64,000 nt of DNA from JAATGA01 sp047605605 (GTDB taxonomy: Bacteria > Pseudomonadota > Alphaproteobacteria > Rhodobacterales > Rhodobacteraceae), in NCBI GenBank assembly GCA_047605605.1, contig JASGFG010000005.1:5391-69390 (forward strand), in the 5' to 3' direction. Each line of letters begins with the position of its first letter. Position 1 is the first letter of the stretch. Below are positions 27,440 to 37,998 of the stretch, one piece after another. The position numbers and the translations under genes were made by a program. Below the pieces are notes generated by a model. The model saw only the letters and a program-made list of their open reading frames with translations. It searched no databases and was not told where the DNA came from.

Positions 27440-28978
27440 ATGTTTGCATTCGGGCCTTTCCCGCCGCTGATGTTCGCCTGCATGATCTTTTTCATGCTCT
27501 ACGGGTTTCCGGTCGCCTTTTCTCTGGGGGCGGTCGGGCTGTTCTTCGGGGTGCTGGGGATCATTACCGGCCACTTTCACGAAGCCTTCCTTGGCGCGCT
27601 GCCGCACAGGTTTTTCGGCATCGTCTCGAACGACCTGCTGCTGGCCATTCCGTTCTTCACCTTCATGGGCGCAATCCTTGAACGATGCGGGCTGGCCGAG
27701 GATCTGCTGGAAGGCACGGGCAAGCTGTTCGGCCGCATCCCCGGCGGTCTGGCCTATGCGGTGATCCTGGTCGGCGCGGTGCTGGGGGCGATCACCGGCA
27801 CGGTGGCGGCCTCGGTCATCACCATGGGGGTGATCTCGCTGCCGATCATGCTGCGTTACGGGTATAACGAGCGGCTGGCGACCGGCGTGATCGCCGCCTC
27901 CGGCACGATCACCCAGCTGATCCCGCCCAGCCTCGTGCTGGTGGTTCTGGCCGACCAGCTGGGCAAGTCGGTCGGCGACATGTATCTGGGGGCGATGGGG
28001 CCGTCGATCGCGCAGGTGCTGATCTTCCTCGCCTATATCGTCGTTCTGTCGATCCTCAAGCCGCACATGATGCCGCCCCTGCCGAAAGAGGTGCGGGGCG
28101 ATCTGAACCTGGCGCTGGTGATGAAGGTGCTGATGGGGATCATCCCGTCCATCGTTCTGATCTTCCTTGTGCTGGGCACGATCTTCATGGGCCTTGCCAC
28201 GCCGACCGAGGCGGGGGCACTGGGCGTCGTCGGCGCCATCGTTCTGGCGGCGATGCACCGGCGGCTGACCTGGCCACTGATCCATCAGGCGATGGTCTCG
28301 ACCGCGCATCTGACGGCGATGGTGGTGTTCATCCTGATCGGCTCGACCGTGTTTTCGCTGGTGTTCCAGGGCATGGACGGCGGCCGCTGGATCGAGCATC
28401 TGCTGTCGCACCTGCCCGGCGGGCCGGTCGGGTTCCTGATCTTCGTCAACATCTTCATCTTCTTTCTGGCCTTCTTCCTCGACTTCTTCGAGATCGCCTT
28501 CATCGTGGTGCCGATGCTGGCCCCGGTGGCGCAATCGCTGGGGATCGACCTGATCTGGTTCGGGGTGCTGCTGTGCATCAACATGCAGACCAGCTTCATG
28601 CACCCGCCATTCGGCTTTGCGCTGTTCTATCTGCGCTCCATCGCGCCGAAAGAGGTCAAGACCAAGCAGATCTATCTGGGCGCGATCCCGTGGCTGGGGA
28701 TGCAGTTGCTCTTGGTGGTGATCGTGATCTTCTGGCCGGGGATGGTGACGGGCTGGCTGGACCATGGGCCAAAGGTCGACCCGTCGACCGTCAAGATCCA
28801 GGTGCAGGGCGTTGGCGGTCTTGGCGGTGGTCTGGGCGGTGGTCTTGGCCAACCCGGCGGCCTTGGCGGGACTGCCGCCCCCGCCCCCGGCGGCAATGCG
28901 GTGCCTGCGCCGGGCGGGCTGGGGGGCGGTCTGCAGCCGCCGCCGGGTCTGGCACCTGCCGCGCCCGCGACCCCCTGA
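27440..28978 (+). CDS. TRAP transporter large membrane subunit (DctM/TakM type) with Gly/Pro-rich C-terminal tail
   Basis: 512 aa. About twelve helices make the transport channel (visible GTVAASVITMGVISLP, SGTITQLIPPSLVL, FLDFFEIAFIVVPML). The permease part ends near residue 455. Residues 458-512 are an added low-complexity tail of GGLGGGL, PAPGG and PPPGLAP units, which is not part of the transport fold and would sit on one face of the membrane. A clear terminator follows. Confidence 0.9.
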   Translation: MFAFGPFPPLMFACMIFFMLYGFPVAFSLGAVGLFFGVLGIITGHFHEAFLGALPHRFFGIVSNDLLLAIPFFTFMGAILERCGLAEDLLEGTGKLFGRIPGGLAYAVILVGAVLGAITGTVAASVITMGVISLPIMLRYGYNERLATGVIAASGTITQLIPPSLVLVVLADQLGKSVGDMYLGAMGPSIAQVLIFLAYIVVLSILKPHMMPPLPKEVRGDLNLALVMKVLMGIIPSIVLIFLVLGTIFMGLATPTEAGALGVVGAIVLAAMHRRLTWPLIHQAMVSTAHLTAMVVFILIGSTVFSLVFQGMDGGRWIEHLLSHLPGGPVGFLIFVNIFIFFLAFFLDFFEIAFIVVPMLAPVAQSLGIDLIWFGVLLCINMQTSFMHPPFGFALFYLRSIAPKEVKTKQIYLGAIPWLGMQLLLVVIVIFWPGMVTGWLDHGPKVDPSTVKIQVQGVGGLGGGLGGGLGQPGGLGGTAAPAPGGNAVPAPGGLGGGLQPPPGLAPAAPATP

Positions 28979-28998
28979 ACCAAAAGCGCATGGAATCG

Positions 28999-29032
28999 AA
29001 AGGGGCGGCACCGCGGGATGCCGCCCCTTTTT
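28999..29032 (+). terminator. Rho-independent terminator after the TRAP permease genes
   Basis: AAAGGGGCGGCA, a short loop, TGCCGCCCC, then TTTTT. Bidirectional potential because the left side is A-rich. Confidence 0.85.
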
Positions 29033-29054
29033 GCTGACACATCGCGACGGGCAC

Positions 29055-29086
29055 GAAAAAGCCCCGGCACCTTGCGGCACCGGGGC
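29055..29086 (-). terminator. Rho-independent terminator after takP
   Basis: Minus strand GCCCCGGTGCC, GCAA tetraloop, GGTGCCGGGGC, then TTTTT. The two wobble pairs do not weaken it much. Lies 25 bases past the takP stop. Confidence 0.85.
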
Positions 29087-29110
29087 GAACCCGTCGAACG
29101 GGGGAAAGCC

Positions 29111-30208
29111 TTACAGCTTGCCTGCGTTCTGCTGGATCATCATGAAGGTGTCGTAGTTGTATTCCGCCACTTGCGCCCAGGTATAGTGTTCGGTGCGGAA
29201 GGCCTTGATCGACTCCCAGATCTTCTTGAAGGCGGGGTTGGTCGCCTCCATGTCGGCATAGGTGGCATTCGCCGCGTCGAAACAGGCCGACAGGATTTCC
29301 TGGCTGAACGGGCGCAGCTGCGTGCCCTGCGCCACCAGCGACTTGATGGCGGTCGGGTTCTTGTAGTCGTATTTTTGCAGCATGTCGGCATCGGTCGCCT
29401 GACAGGCGGTGTGCAGCAGCGACTGATAGTTCTTCGGCAGCCCTTCATACGCCGCCTTGTTGAAGTAGAAGTGGACCGTCGGGCCGCCTTCCCACCAGCC
29501 GGGGTAATAGTAGTAGGGCGCGACCTTGAAGAAGCCGAGCTTTTCGTCGTCATAGGGTCCGACCCATTCGGCCGCGTCGATGGTGCCCTTTTCCAGCGCC
29601 GGATAGATGTCGCCGCCCGCGATCTGCTGCGGCACGACGCCCAGGCGTTCCATCACGCGGCCAGCAAAGCCGCCGACCCGCATCTTCAGGCCCTTCATGT
29701 CGTCGACGGTGTTGATTTCCTTGCGGAACCAGCCGCCCATCTGCACGCCGGTGTTGCCGCCGGGCAGGGCATAGATGTTATGCTGGGCCAGGAATTCGTT
29801 ATACAGGTCGATCCCACCGCCGTGATAGTGCCAGGCGTTGATCCCCCGCGCCGACAGCGAGAAGGGCACCGCCGCGGCCAGCGCAAAGGTCGGATCCTTG
29901 CCGAAATAGTAGTAGCCGACGGTATGGCAGGCCTCGACCGTGCCTTGCGTCACGGCATCGGCGGCTTGCAGACCGGGCACGATTTCGCCCGCCGCGAAAA
30001 CCTGGATCTGGAAATTGCCGTCCGTCGCCTCGGACAGATTTTTCGACAGCACCTCCGCGCCGCCAAAGATGGTGTCCAGCGATTTCGGGAACGACGAGGT
30101 CAACCGCCACGTTACCTTCGGCGAGCTTTGCGCGATCGCCGGCGCCGCCAGCGTTGCCGCACCCGCAGCCCCCAGTCCGGCCTTCGTCAGAAACGAACGT
30201 CTGTCCAT
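29111..30208 (-). CDS. takP: TRAP transporter 2-oxoacid-binding protein, TakP-like
   Basis: 365 aa periplasmic binding protein. The N-terminus MDRRSFLTKAGLGAAGAATL is a twin-arginine-type signal ending APAIAQ. The mature part (SFPKSLDTIFGGAEVLS, YYYFGKDPTFALAAAVPF, GGGIDLYNEF, EWVGPYDDEKLGF) closely resembles, from memory, TakP of Rhodobacter sphaeroides, which binds pyruvate and other keto acids as a sodium-dependent dimer. It faces the membrane genes tail-to-tail instead of sharing their operon, so its expression is set separately. GGGAGGGG precedes ATG 30208. Confidence 0.92.
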   Translation of the reverse strand: MDRRSFLTKAGLGAAGAATLAAPAIAQSSPKVTWRLTSSFPKSLDTIFGGAEVLSKNLSEATDGNFQIQVFAAGEIVPGLQAADAVTQGTVEACHTVGYYYFGKDPTFALAAAVPFSLSARGINAWHYHGGGIDLYNEFLAQHNIYALPGGNTGVQMGGWFRKEINTVDDMKGLKMRVGGFAGRVMERLGVVPQQIAGGDIYPALEKGTIDAAEWVGPYDDEKLGFFKVAPYYYYPGWWEGGPTVHFYFNKAAYEGLPKNYQSLLHTACQATDADMLQKYDYKNPTAIKSLVAQGTQLRPFSQEILSACFDAANATYADMEATNPAFKKIWESIKAFRTEHYTWAQVAEYNYDTFMMIQQNAGKL

Positions 30209-30559
30209 ATGACCCCTCCCTTGGATCTGTTCTTGCGCGGTAAAGTTTCCGCGACTGACCGGACCCTTGCACGAGTTTTCCAACCTGTCCAGCGGGTTGC
30301 GGGGCTGCGTGGCGGCCGCGCGCCGGGGGGCAAAAGCCTGCCGTCGCGTCACTCGGCGCGGGCCCTGCGCAAAAGCCGTCGATTTCGGCATACGCCCGTT
30401 TTGCAGGCGGCACGCGATCATCCCATTTGGGGCGCGACAGGGATGCGACAGCAGGGCGGGAAGTTGCGGACCGGCTGTGGTTAGGAGGTGAAGCCCGCCC
30501 CGCACCAAGCTATAGAGGGGCGGGGTGGCAAGTAGCGCCAGCAGGTTACGGAGGCAGGC
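30209..30559. other. Divergent intergenic region takP / YibQ-like gene
   Basis: 351 bp with no credible gene. It should hold the takP promoter (left) and that of the deacetylase-fold gene (right). A GGAGG ribosome-type site appears just before 30560. No operator or RNA motif was recognised. Confidence 0.35.
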
Positions 30560-32248
30560 ATGAGCCGGGGTTTCGCGGGTGGGGTGCTGTGGGGCGGCAT
30601 CGTCGGGGTTCTGGGGCTGGGGGTGATTTCGCAGATCGCGCCGCTGCCGCCGCACCCGGAGCCTGCGGTTGCAAAGGCATTGCCCGAAGACTCCGCCCCG
30701 CAGGTTGAACCGCCCGCACCCGCGAAGCCGGAGGCGGCGGGAACGGCGACGCAAACACCCGCGCCCGCCGTTGCCCCGGCGACGCCGGAGGTTGCGCCCG
30801 ACCAGGCCGGTTCCATGGCACCGGCGCCTGCCGATGAGGCGCCGATGCCCCCGGCCGCCACCGTCGAGCCCGAGGCGCCCGCGCCGGCAGAAAACACCCC
30901 CGCAACGACCGCCGAGGCGCCGATGCCTCCGGCTGCCGCCATCAAGCCGGAGGCGCCCGCGCCGGCAGAAAGCACCCCCGCGACGACCGCCGAGGCGCCC
31001 CCGGTCGAGGCCCCGGCGATCGTTGCGCCGCCTGCCGCAGCCGCCGTCGAGATCGATGCCACACCCGATGCCGCGGCACCTGTGCGCCCCGACCCGGCCC
31101 CGCGGGATCTGGTCACTCCGCAGCCGGAAACCGCGCCGCGTGCCGGGGTTGCGCCCGACGATGCGCTTTCGCCGGCCATGGGCGCGCTGCCGCCCGCGGC
31201 CCCGTCGGACGATGCAGGCCCCTCCGCTGTCGAGCCGCCGCCCGTTCCGTCGCCAGTTTCGCCGCAGGACGAGGCATTGCTTGCCCCCGCCGCGGATGCC
31301 CCCGCGCCGGTCGCCCCGGCCGAGATTGCCCCGGTAGAGCCGGAGGCCATCGCACCCGGACAACCGGCCGAACCGCCCGTCGCCGCCGCCGATCCGGCCG
31401 TGCCTGCGTCCGAGGCGGCGCCCGCGCCGAAACCCGGACTGGAGTCCGCGGCCCTGCCCGAGACGCTGGCGCCCGATCCGGCGCTGCCCCCGGTTACCGG
31501 GCGCTTGCCCCGGATTGGCGATGCCGCGCCGGAGTCCCTGGCGCCCGATGCCGCGCCGCAGGCCGGGGACGATCGGCCGCCGGTCACGCTTTATGCGCGG
31601 CACTTCGACAATCCTGACAAGAAGCCCGCCTTCGCCATCCTGCTGATCGACACCGGCGGCCCGCAGCTCGACCGGGAAAAGCTGGCGTCGCTGCCGTTCC
31701 CCGTCACCTTCCTGATCGACCCGCAGGCCCCCGATGCCGCCGCGGCCGAGGCGATCTATCGCGCCGCCGGGCAGGAGGTGGCGATGCTAGCCACCGGCAT
31801 TCCGCAAGGGGCCACGGCCGCCGATCTGGAGCAGACATTCCAGGCCAATGCCGCCGTCCTGCCCGAAGCCGTGGCGATTGCCGATCTGCCGCAGGGCGGG
31901 TTTCAGGATGATCGGCCGCTGGCCAGCCAGGTGGTGCCGGTGGTCAAGGCGCAGGGCAGGGGCCTTGTCACCTTCGATCGGGGCCTGAACGCCGCCGATC
32001 AGGTGGCGCGGCGCGAAGACGTGCCCTCGGCCCTGATCTTCCGCCGGCTTGACGGCGAGGGAGAGCAGTCGCCGGTGATCCGCCGCTATCTCGACCGTGC
32101 CGCCTTCAAGGCCGCGCAGGAGGGGCGCGTGGCCGTCCTTGGCGAAACGCGGCCCGATACGGTGGCGGCGCTGCTGGAATGGACGGTCGAGGGGCGCGCG
32201 GCGCAGGTCGCGCTGGCCCCGCTGACAGCCGTGATGACGGTGCAATAG
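30560..32248 (+). CDS. Divergent polysaccharide deacetylase fold protein (YibQ-like) with long Pro/Ala-rich linker
   Basis: 562 aa. One N-terminal membrane anchor (residues about 6-26), then roughly 300 residues of Pro/Ala/Glu-rich low-complexity sequence, then a C-terminal domain (from about 345) that matches the DUF610/YibQ divergent deacetylase family (KPAFAILLIDTGGPQL, LPFPVTFLIDPQAPDAAAAE). Such proteins lie in the periplasm. The linker contains a perfect-register 26-residue tandem duplication. Catalytic competence of the domain is unknown. Confidence 0.8.
   Translation: MSRGFAGGVLWGGIVGVLGLGVISQIAPLPPHPEPAVAKALPEDSAPQVEPPAPAKPEAAGTATQTPAPAVAPATPEVAPDQAGSMAPAPADEAPMPPAATVEPEAPAPAENTPATTAEAPMPPAAAIKPEAPAPAESTPATTAEAPPVEAPAIVAPPAAAAVEIDATPDAAAPVRPDPAPRDLVTPQPETAPRAGVAPDDALSPAMGALPPAAPSDDAGPSAVEPPPVPSPVSPQDEALLAPAADAPAPVAPAEIAPVEPEAIAPGQPAEPPVAAADPAVPASEAAPAPKPGLESAALPETLAPDPALPPVTGRLPRIGDAAPESLAPDAAPQAGDDRPPVTLYARHFDNPDKKPAFAILLIDTGGPQLDREKLASLPFPVTFLIDPQAPDAAAAEAIYRAAGQEVAMLATGIPQGATAADLEQTFQANAAVLPEAVAIADLPQGGFQDDRPLASQVVPVVKAQGRGLVTFDRGLNAADQVARREDVPSALIFRRLDGEGEQSPVIRRYLDRAAFKAAQEGRVAVLGETRPDTVAALLEWTVEGRAAQVALAPLTAVMTVQ
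30836..30991 (+). repeat. Two tandem 78-bp repeats inside the YibQ-like gene
   Basis: Copies at 30836-30913 and 30914-30991 differ at about nine positions and encode EAPMPPAA..EPEAPAPAE..TPATTA units in the disordered linker. The 78-bp length keeps frame. Confidence 0.8.
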
Positions 32249-32264
32249 GGCCGGGGGGCTATCG

Positions 32265-32291
32265 CCTCGCCCCCCTTCCTTCGGGGCGAGG
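32265..32291. terminator. Hairpin between convergent YibQ-like gene and trpE
   Basis: CCTCGCCCC, nine-base loop, GGGGCGAGG: a perfect nine-base stem. No T run follows, so it may act only as an RNA end barrier or with other factors. A second hairpin (GGCCGCC-CTTTCA-GGCGGCC) lies at about 32391-32410 next to the trpE stop. Confidence 0.45.
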
Positions 32292-32417
32292 CAGCCGCCA
32301 GGACCGACGGCTTGGCCGCGGGTCTTCACGCCGGACTGCGGCCCTGCCCGGGGCGCACGGTTGGCATCTTTGACCGTCGATGCGAAAGGGCCGCCCTTTC
32401 AGGCGGCCAGATCCGGC

Positions 32418-33926
<1,509 letters not shown>

Positions 33927-33933
33927 GCCGCCC

Positions 33934-35799
33934 TCAGTTGAATTGCGCGTTCACGGCGTCGATCGCCTGCTGGTCGATGGTGATCCCCGCGTCATTGGCC
34001 AGCGCGCCGGTCCAAAGCTGCATCGCATCGTCCGACAGCCCCTGGTCGATCTGCGCCTTGATCGAGGCGCGCAGCGCATCGGCATCCGGCCCTTCGGGCG
34101 CGGCCGGGATCACCCGGTCGACCCGCACAAGCGCGGTGAAGCCGGGGCCTTCGATGGCGCGGATCTCGCCCTCCTTCATCTCGAAGACGGTCTTCATCGC
34201 GCCCTCGGGGGCGCCCTGAAGGGTGCCCTCGCGCGGCAGTTGCGGGGTCACGTCGACGATCCCGAAGGTTTCCAGGCGCTGGCCGCCCTCGACCGCCGTC
34301 CTGATCTCGGCCGCGCGGGCATCCAGCGCGCGCGACAGGGCGTCGGCCTTCCAGGCGGCGGCAACTTTGTCGCGCACCTTGTCGAAGGCAAGGGGGGTGG
34401 GGGGCACGGCGCCCTGCACCTCGATGGCGGCGACCCCGCCATCTTCCAGCGTCACGGCCTCGGGGAAGTCGCCTTCCTGCGCGGCATCGGCGGCGGTGCG
34501 GAAGGCCTGCGAGGCGGCGATCGGGTCGTTGTCGTCCGCCCCCGGCGCATAGTCGAAGCTGCCCGAACGCATCCCCTGTTCCCTGGCCAGATCGGCCAGG
34601 GTGGCGCCACCGGCAAGGGCGTCGTCGATGGCCTCGACCTTGCCCTCGATCTCCTTGCGGGCGGCATCGGTGCGTAACTCGGCGGTCAGCTCGTCCTTGA
34701 CCTGATCGAAGGGCGTCGTCTGCGCATCAAGGATCGCATTCACGCGGAACAGCGCCGGGCCAAGATCCGACATGACCGGGCCTGCGACGCCGGGTTCGGT
34801 CAGGGCAAAGACCGCCTCGCCCGCAGCGCCCAGGTCCGCCTTGGCGACATCGCCCATATCGGTGTCCTGAAGGGAAAGTCCGCGTTCCCTGACCAGATCC
34901 TCAAACGAGGTGCCGGCATCCAGCTTGGCCTTGGCGGCATCCGCCGCCGCCTGATCGGGAAAGACCAGCCGTTCGACCAGCCGTTTTTCCGGTACCTGAT
35001 ACTGATCGGCGCGCTGGTCATAAAGCGCCTTCACCGCGGCCTCGTCCACCGTAACCTTGTCCTGAACATCGGCGGGTGTCAGGACCGCATAAGCGACCTT
35101 CTTGGCGGCGGGCCGGGTATAGTCGGCGACATGCGCGTCATACCAGGCCTTCAGCTCGTCATCCGTCGGGGCGGCGATCGGCGCCGCCAGATCGGCTTCG
35201 CCCAGACGCAGGACCGAAACCGCGCGACGCTCGCCCATCCAGGCGTAAAGCGTATCGGTCAGCGCGGCGGGCGCCTGAAAACCGCCCTTGACCGCACCGA
35301 CCAGCAACTGGCGGGACATGTCGTCGCGAAGTTGCTGCTCGAAGCGCGGCTCGGTCAGCTTGTTCTGGCGCAAGGTGAAGGCATAGGTTTCCCGGCTGAA
35401 TCCGCCGGTCGGGCCCTGAAACGCAGGGATTTTCTGCAAGGCCGAGGCGACGACGCCATCGCCGACCGAGAGGCCCACCTTGTCGGCCTCGGCATCCTGG
35501 GCCGAAAGGTCGATCAGGCCGGACAGGACCTGCCGGTCGATGCCGAAGGCGCGCGCCTGTTCCAGGGTGATGTTCTGGCCGAACTGCTGGGACAGCTTGT
35601 TCAGCTGCTGCTGCAACTGGCGGGCATAGTCGTTGGCGGTGATCTTCTTGCCGCCGACGGTGGCCACCGCGGAGCTGCCGCCGCCAAAGTTGTGCACGCC
35701 GAACCCGCCCAGCCCCAGGATGACAAAGGCCATCAGCAGCCAGACCGCGATCTCGCCGGGCTTCTTCTTCTTGCGCGGGGTCTCGGTCGTTTTCGCCAT
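33934..35799 (-). CDS. PpiD/SurA-type membrane-anchored peptidyl-prolyl isomerase
   Basis: 621 aa. A basic N-terminus (RKKKKPGE) and one membrane helix (about residues 16-35) are followed by a SurA_N-like chaperone segment, a parvulin-like domain in the middle (LVFPDQAAADAAKAKLDAG, QDTDMGDVAKADLG) and further chaperone-like helices. It folds periplasmic and outer-membrane proteins at the inner membrane. Start 35799 (MAKTTET) is preferred over the open frame upstream. Forms an operon with trpE (7-bp gap). Confidence 0.85.
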   Translation of the reverse strand: MAKTTETPRKKKKPGEIAVWLLMAFVILGLGGFGVHNFGGGSSAVATVGGKKITANDYARQLQQQLNKLSQQFGQNITLEQARAFGIDRQVLSGLIDLSAQDAEADKVGLSVGDGVVASALQKIPAFQGPTGGFSRETYAFTLRQNKLTEPRFEQQLRDDMSRQLLVGAVKGGFQAPAALTDTLYAWMGERRAVSVLRLGEADLAAPIAAPTDDELKAWYDAHVADYTRPAAKKVAYAVLTPADVQDKVTVDEAAVKALYDQRADQYQVPEKRLVERLVFPDQAAADAAKAKLDAGTSFEDLVRERGLSLQDTDMGDVAKADLGAAGEAVFALTEPGVAGPVMSDLGPALFRVNAILDAQTTPFDQVKDELTAELRTDAARKEIEGKVEAIDDALAGGATLADLAREQGMRSGSFDYAPGADDNDPIAASQAFRTAADAAQEGDFPEAVTLEDGGVAAIEVQGAVPPTPLAFDKVRDKVAAAWKADALSRALDARAAEIRTAVEGGQRLETFGIVDVTPQLPREGTLQGAPEGAMKTVFEMKEGEIRAIEGPGFTALVRVDRVIPAAPEGPDADALRASIKAQIDQGLSDDAMQLWTGALANDAGITIDQQAIDAVNAQFN

Positions 35800-35924
35800 G
35801 GCTTCAGCTTTCGTTGGGTCAAGGGTCCGCGCCTGTCTAGAGAAGCCCGCCCTGCGGGGCAAGATGCGCAGGCGGCGGCACAGGCGTTCTCGCGAAGATT
35901 CGGGTGGTCAAAAGATTCGGGCGG

Positions 35925-37103
35925 TCAGAACCCCAGGCCGCGCAACCTGTCGAACATCCGGCCGATGTCGGCGGTGTCGATATTGGCAAAGGCAATGCGC
36001 AACTGCCGCCGTCCGTCGGGCGAGCCTTCGGGCTGGAACATGGTGCCGGGCAGCATCAGGATGCCCGCCTCATGGACCAGCCGCTTGCAGAAGTCGTCCG
36101 AAGGCAGGGCAAAGGGATGTTCGGCATAGGCGAAATAGGCGCCGCAGCCCAGAAGCCGCCAGCCCTCCAGCCGACCGAAGCCCGCCACCATGGCGCGGCG
36201 TCGGCTCAGGATCTCGGCCCGTTCGCCCGCAACCCACTGGCCAAGGTTTCGCATCCCCCACAGCGCGCCGATCTGGCCCAGTTGGCCGGGGCAGATCGCC
36301 ACGGTGTCGAGGAACTTTTCCACTTCGGCCAGCCGCGCCGCGCTGGCAACGATGGCGCCGACGCGATGCCCGGTCAGGCGATAGGCCTTGGAAAAGGAAT
36401 AAAGCTGGATCAGCACATCCTGCCAGTCGGGGTCGGCGAACAGGTCATGCGGGCGGCCGTCGCGGGCATCGAAATCGCGATAGGTCTCATCCACGATCAG
36501 GCCCAGCCCATGCGCCCGCGCCAGATCGCGGAATGCCGCCAGCGTTTCGGCCGGATATTCCGCCCCGCCGGGGTTGTTCGGGCTGACCAGCACCAGCGCC
36601 CGCGTGCGCGGCGTGATCAACCGCGCCGCCGCCTCGGCCTCGGGGATCAGGCCGGGGCCGCAGGGCAGGGGCACGGCAGAGACGCCCTGCATGTCGAGCC
36701 ACATCTTGTGATTGAAATACCACGGGGTCGGCAGGATCACCTCATCCCCGGCCCCGGCGAGCGTGGCCATGACCGCAGTGAACGCCTGGTTGCAGCCCTG
36801 CGTGATGGCCACCTGCGACGCGGCGACCGCGCCGCCATAGGCCGCCGACCATTGCAGGGCGATTTCCTCGCGCAGTTCCGGCAGGCCCAGGACCGGGCCG
36901 TAGAGATGCGCGGCATCGTTGTGCAGCGCGGCGTCTGCGATGGCCTGCCGCAGCGCCAGCGGCGGCGGTTCCACCGGGGCGGCCTGGCTGACGTTGATCA
37001 GCGGGCGATCCGGCGGGAAATGCGCCCCCTGCAACCAGCGCCGCGCCTCCATCACCGGGGGCGGAAAGGTGGCGGCCATAGCGGGGTTCAGGGGCAGGGT
37101 CAT
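35925..37103 (-). CDS. Class I/II PLP-dependent aminotransferase
   Basis: 392 aa fold-type I aminotransferase. The PLP lysine is Lys239 in YSFSKAYRLTGHRVG, with Asp205 (IVDETYRD) and SPNNPGG before it. Substrate cannot be read from the sequence. Start 37103 (MTLPLNPAMAATFPPP) is the first credible ATG; upstream frame is non-coding and includes REP-like DNA. Confidence 0.85.
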   Translation of the reverse strand: MTLPLNPAMAATFPPPVMEARRWLQGAHFPPDRPLINVSQAAPVEPPPLALRQAIADAALHNDAAHLYGPVLGLPELREEIALQWSAAYGGAVAASQVAITQGCNQAFTAVMATLAGAGDEVILPTPWYFNHKMWLDMQGVSAVPLPCGPGLIPEAEAAARLITPRTRALVLVSPNNPGGAEYPAETLAAFRDLARAHGLGLIVDETYRDFDARDGRPHDLFADPDWQDVLIQLYSFSKAYRLTGHRVGAIVASAARLAEVEKFLDTVAICPGQLGQIGALWGMRNLGQWVAGERAEILSRRRAMVAGFGRLEGWRLLGCGAYFAYAEHPFALPSDDFCKRLVHEAGILMLPGTMFQPEGSPDGRRQLRIAFANIDTADIGRMFDRLRGLGF

Positions 37104-37195
37104 CGGTGGCCTCGGGCAGAGTGATCCGCGGACAGTCGCGCCTTTTTGCGCCGAGTGCCAGAGGGGGAAACGGCATCCGCGCGGAAAACGCGACC

Positions 37196-37250
37196 GGGGG
37201 CTTCGCGCCCCCGGACCCCCGCGGGATATTTGGGTCCAGAAAGAGGGGGA
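37196..37250 (+). repeat. REP-like intergenic element, copy 4
   Basis: GGGGGCTTCGCGCCCCC hairpin followed by CCCGCGGGATATTTGGG and CCAGAAAGAGGGGG. The best-formed copy. It is in opposite orientation to copy 5, 130 bases away. Confidence 0.7.
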
Positions 37251-37378
37251 AGGGAGGGTGGAGCGCCTCGACGGGGGATTGCTCCAGCCGCGAGGCGCCC
37301 TCTTCCCGGAACGGTCATCGGCGTCCCCGCCTGTACCGTGACATGAGTATGCGCAACCAGGGTTAATACTTCCTGAAT

Positions 37379-37436
37379 CCCCCCCTCTTTCTGGATATAA
37401 ATATCCCACGGGGGTCCGGGGGTGTGAAACCCCCGG
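37379..37436 (-). repeat. REP-like intergenic element, copy 5
   Basis: On the minus strand: CCGGGGGTTTCACACCCCCGG hairpin, then CCGTGGGATATTTATATCC and AGAAAGAGGGGG. Pairs with copy 4 as an inverted couple in the 362-bp gap between the aminotransferase and gpt, otherwise without a gene. Confidence 0.7.
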
Positions 37437-37465
37437 CTTGCGACGCCGGTCGCAGGGTGCGGGGA

Positions 37466-37987
37466 TCAGTCCGTGCCGCGAAACGGCTGGACGTATTGCA
37501 GCGCCATATCCCAGGGAAAGAAGATCCAGGTGTCCTGGCTGACGCTGGTGATATAGGTGTCTGCCTGTTTCTCGCCCTCGGGCTTGGCATAGACGCAGGC
37601 GAAATGCGCCTTGGGGTACAGGCGCCGGATCAGTTCCAGCGTCTTGCCGGAATCCACCAGGTCGTCGACGACCAGGATGCCCGCGCCATCGCCCATCAGC
37701 ACGGGGTCGGGCGATTTGATCACCTGCGCCTCGCGCCGCTGGTCGGCCTTGCCGCCGCCCGAGTGATAGGACTTGACCGAGATCGTGTCGACCATGCGGA
37801 TGTCCAGCTCGCGGCTGACGATCATCGCGGGGACCAGCCCGCCGCGGGTGATGCCGACCACGGCCTTCCAGGTTCCGCCTTCGCCCGGTCCCTTGCCGTC
37901 CAGCCGCCAGGCCAGGGCGCGGGCATCGCGGTGGATCTGGTCCCAGCTGACATGGAACCCCTTTTCATGCGGCAGGCGGTCGTTCAT
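37466..37987 (-). CDS. gpt: Xanthine phosphoribosyltransferase
   Basis: 173 aa, the Gpt length. Purine salvage: xanthine/guanine plus PRPP. PRPP-binding motif ILVVDDLVDSGKTL at 103-117, and VGITRGGLVPA earlier. The C-terminus WIFFPWDMALQYVQPF fits the family's lid. 11 bp separate it from the LysE gene upstream. Confidence 0.93.
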   Translation of the reverse strand: MNDRLPHEKGFHVSWDQIHRDARALAWRLDGKGPGEGGTWKAVVGITRGGLVPAMIVSRELDIRMVDTISVKSYHSGGGKADQRREAQVIKSPDPVLMGDGAGILVVDDLVDSGKTLELIRRLYPKAHFACVYAKPEGEKQADTYITSVSQDTWIFFPWDMALQYVQPFRGTD

Positions 37988-37998
37988 CGGCTTCCCCC

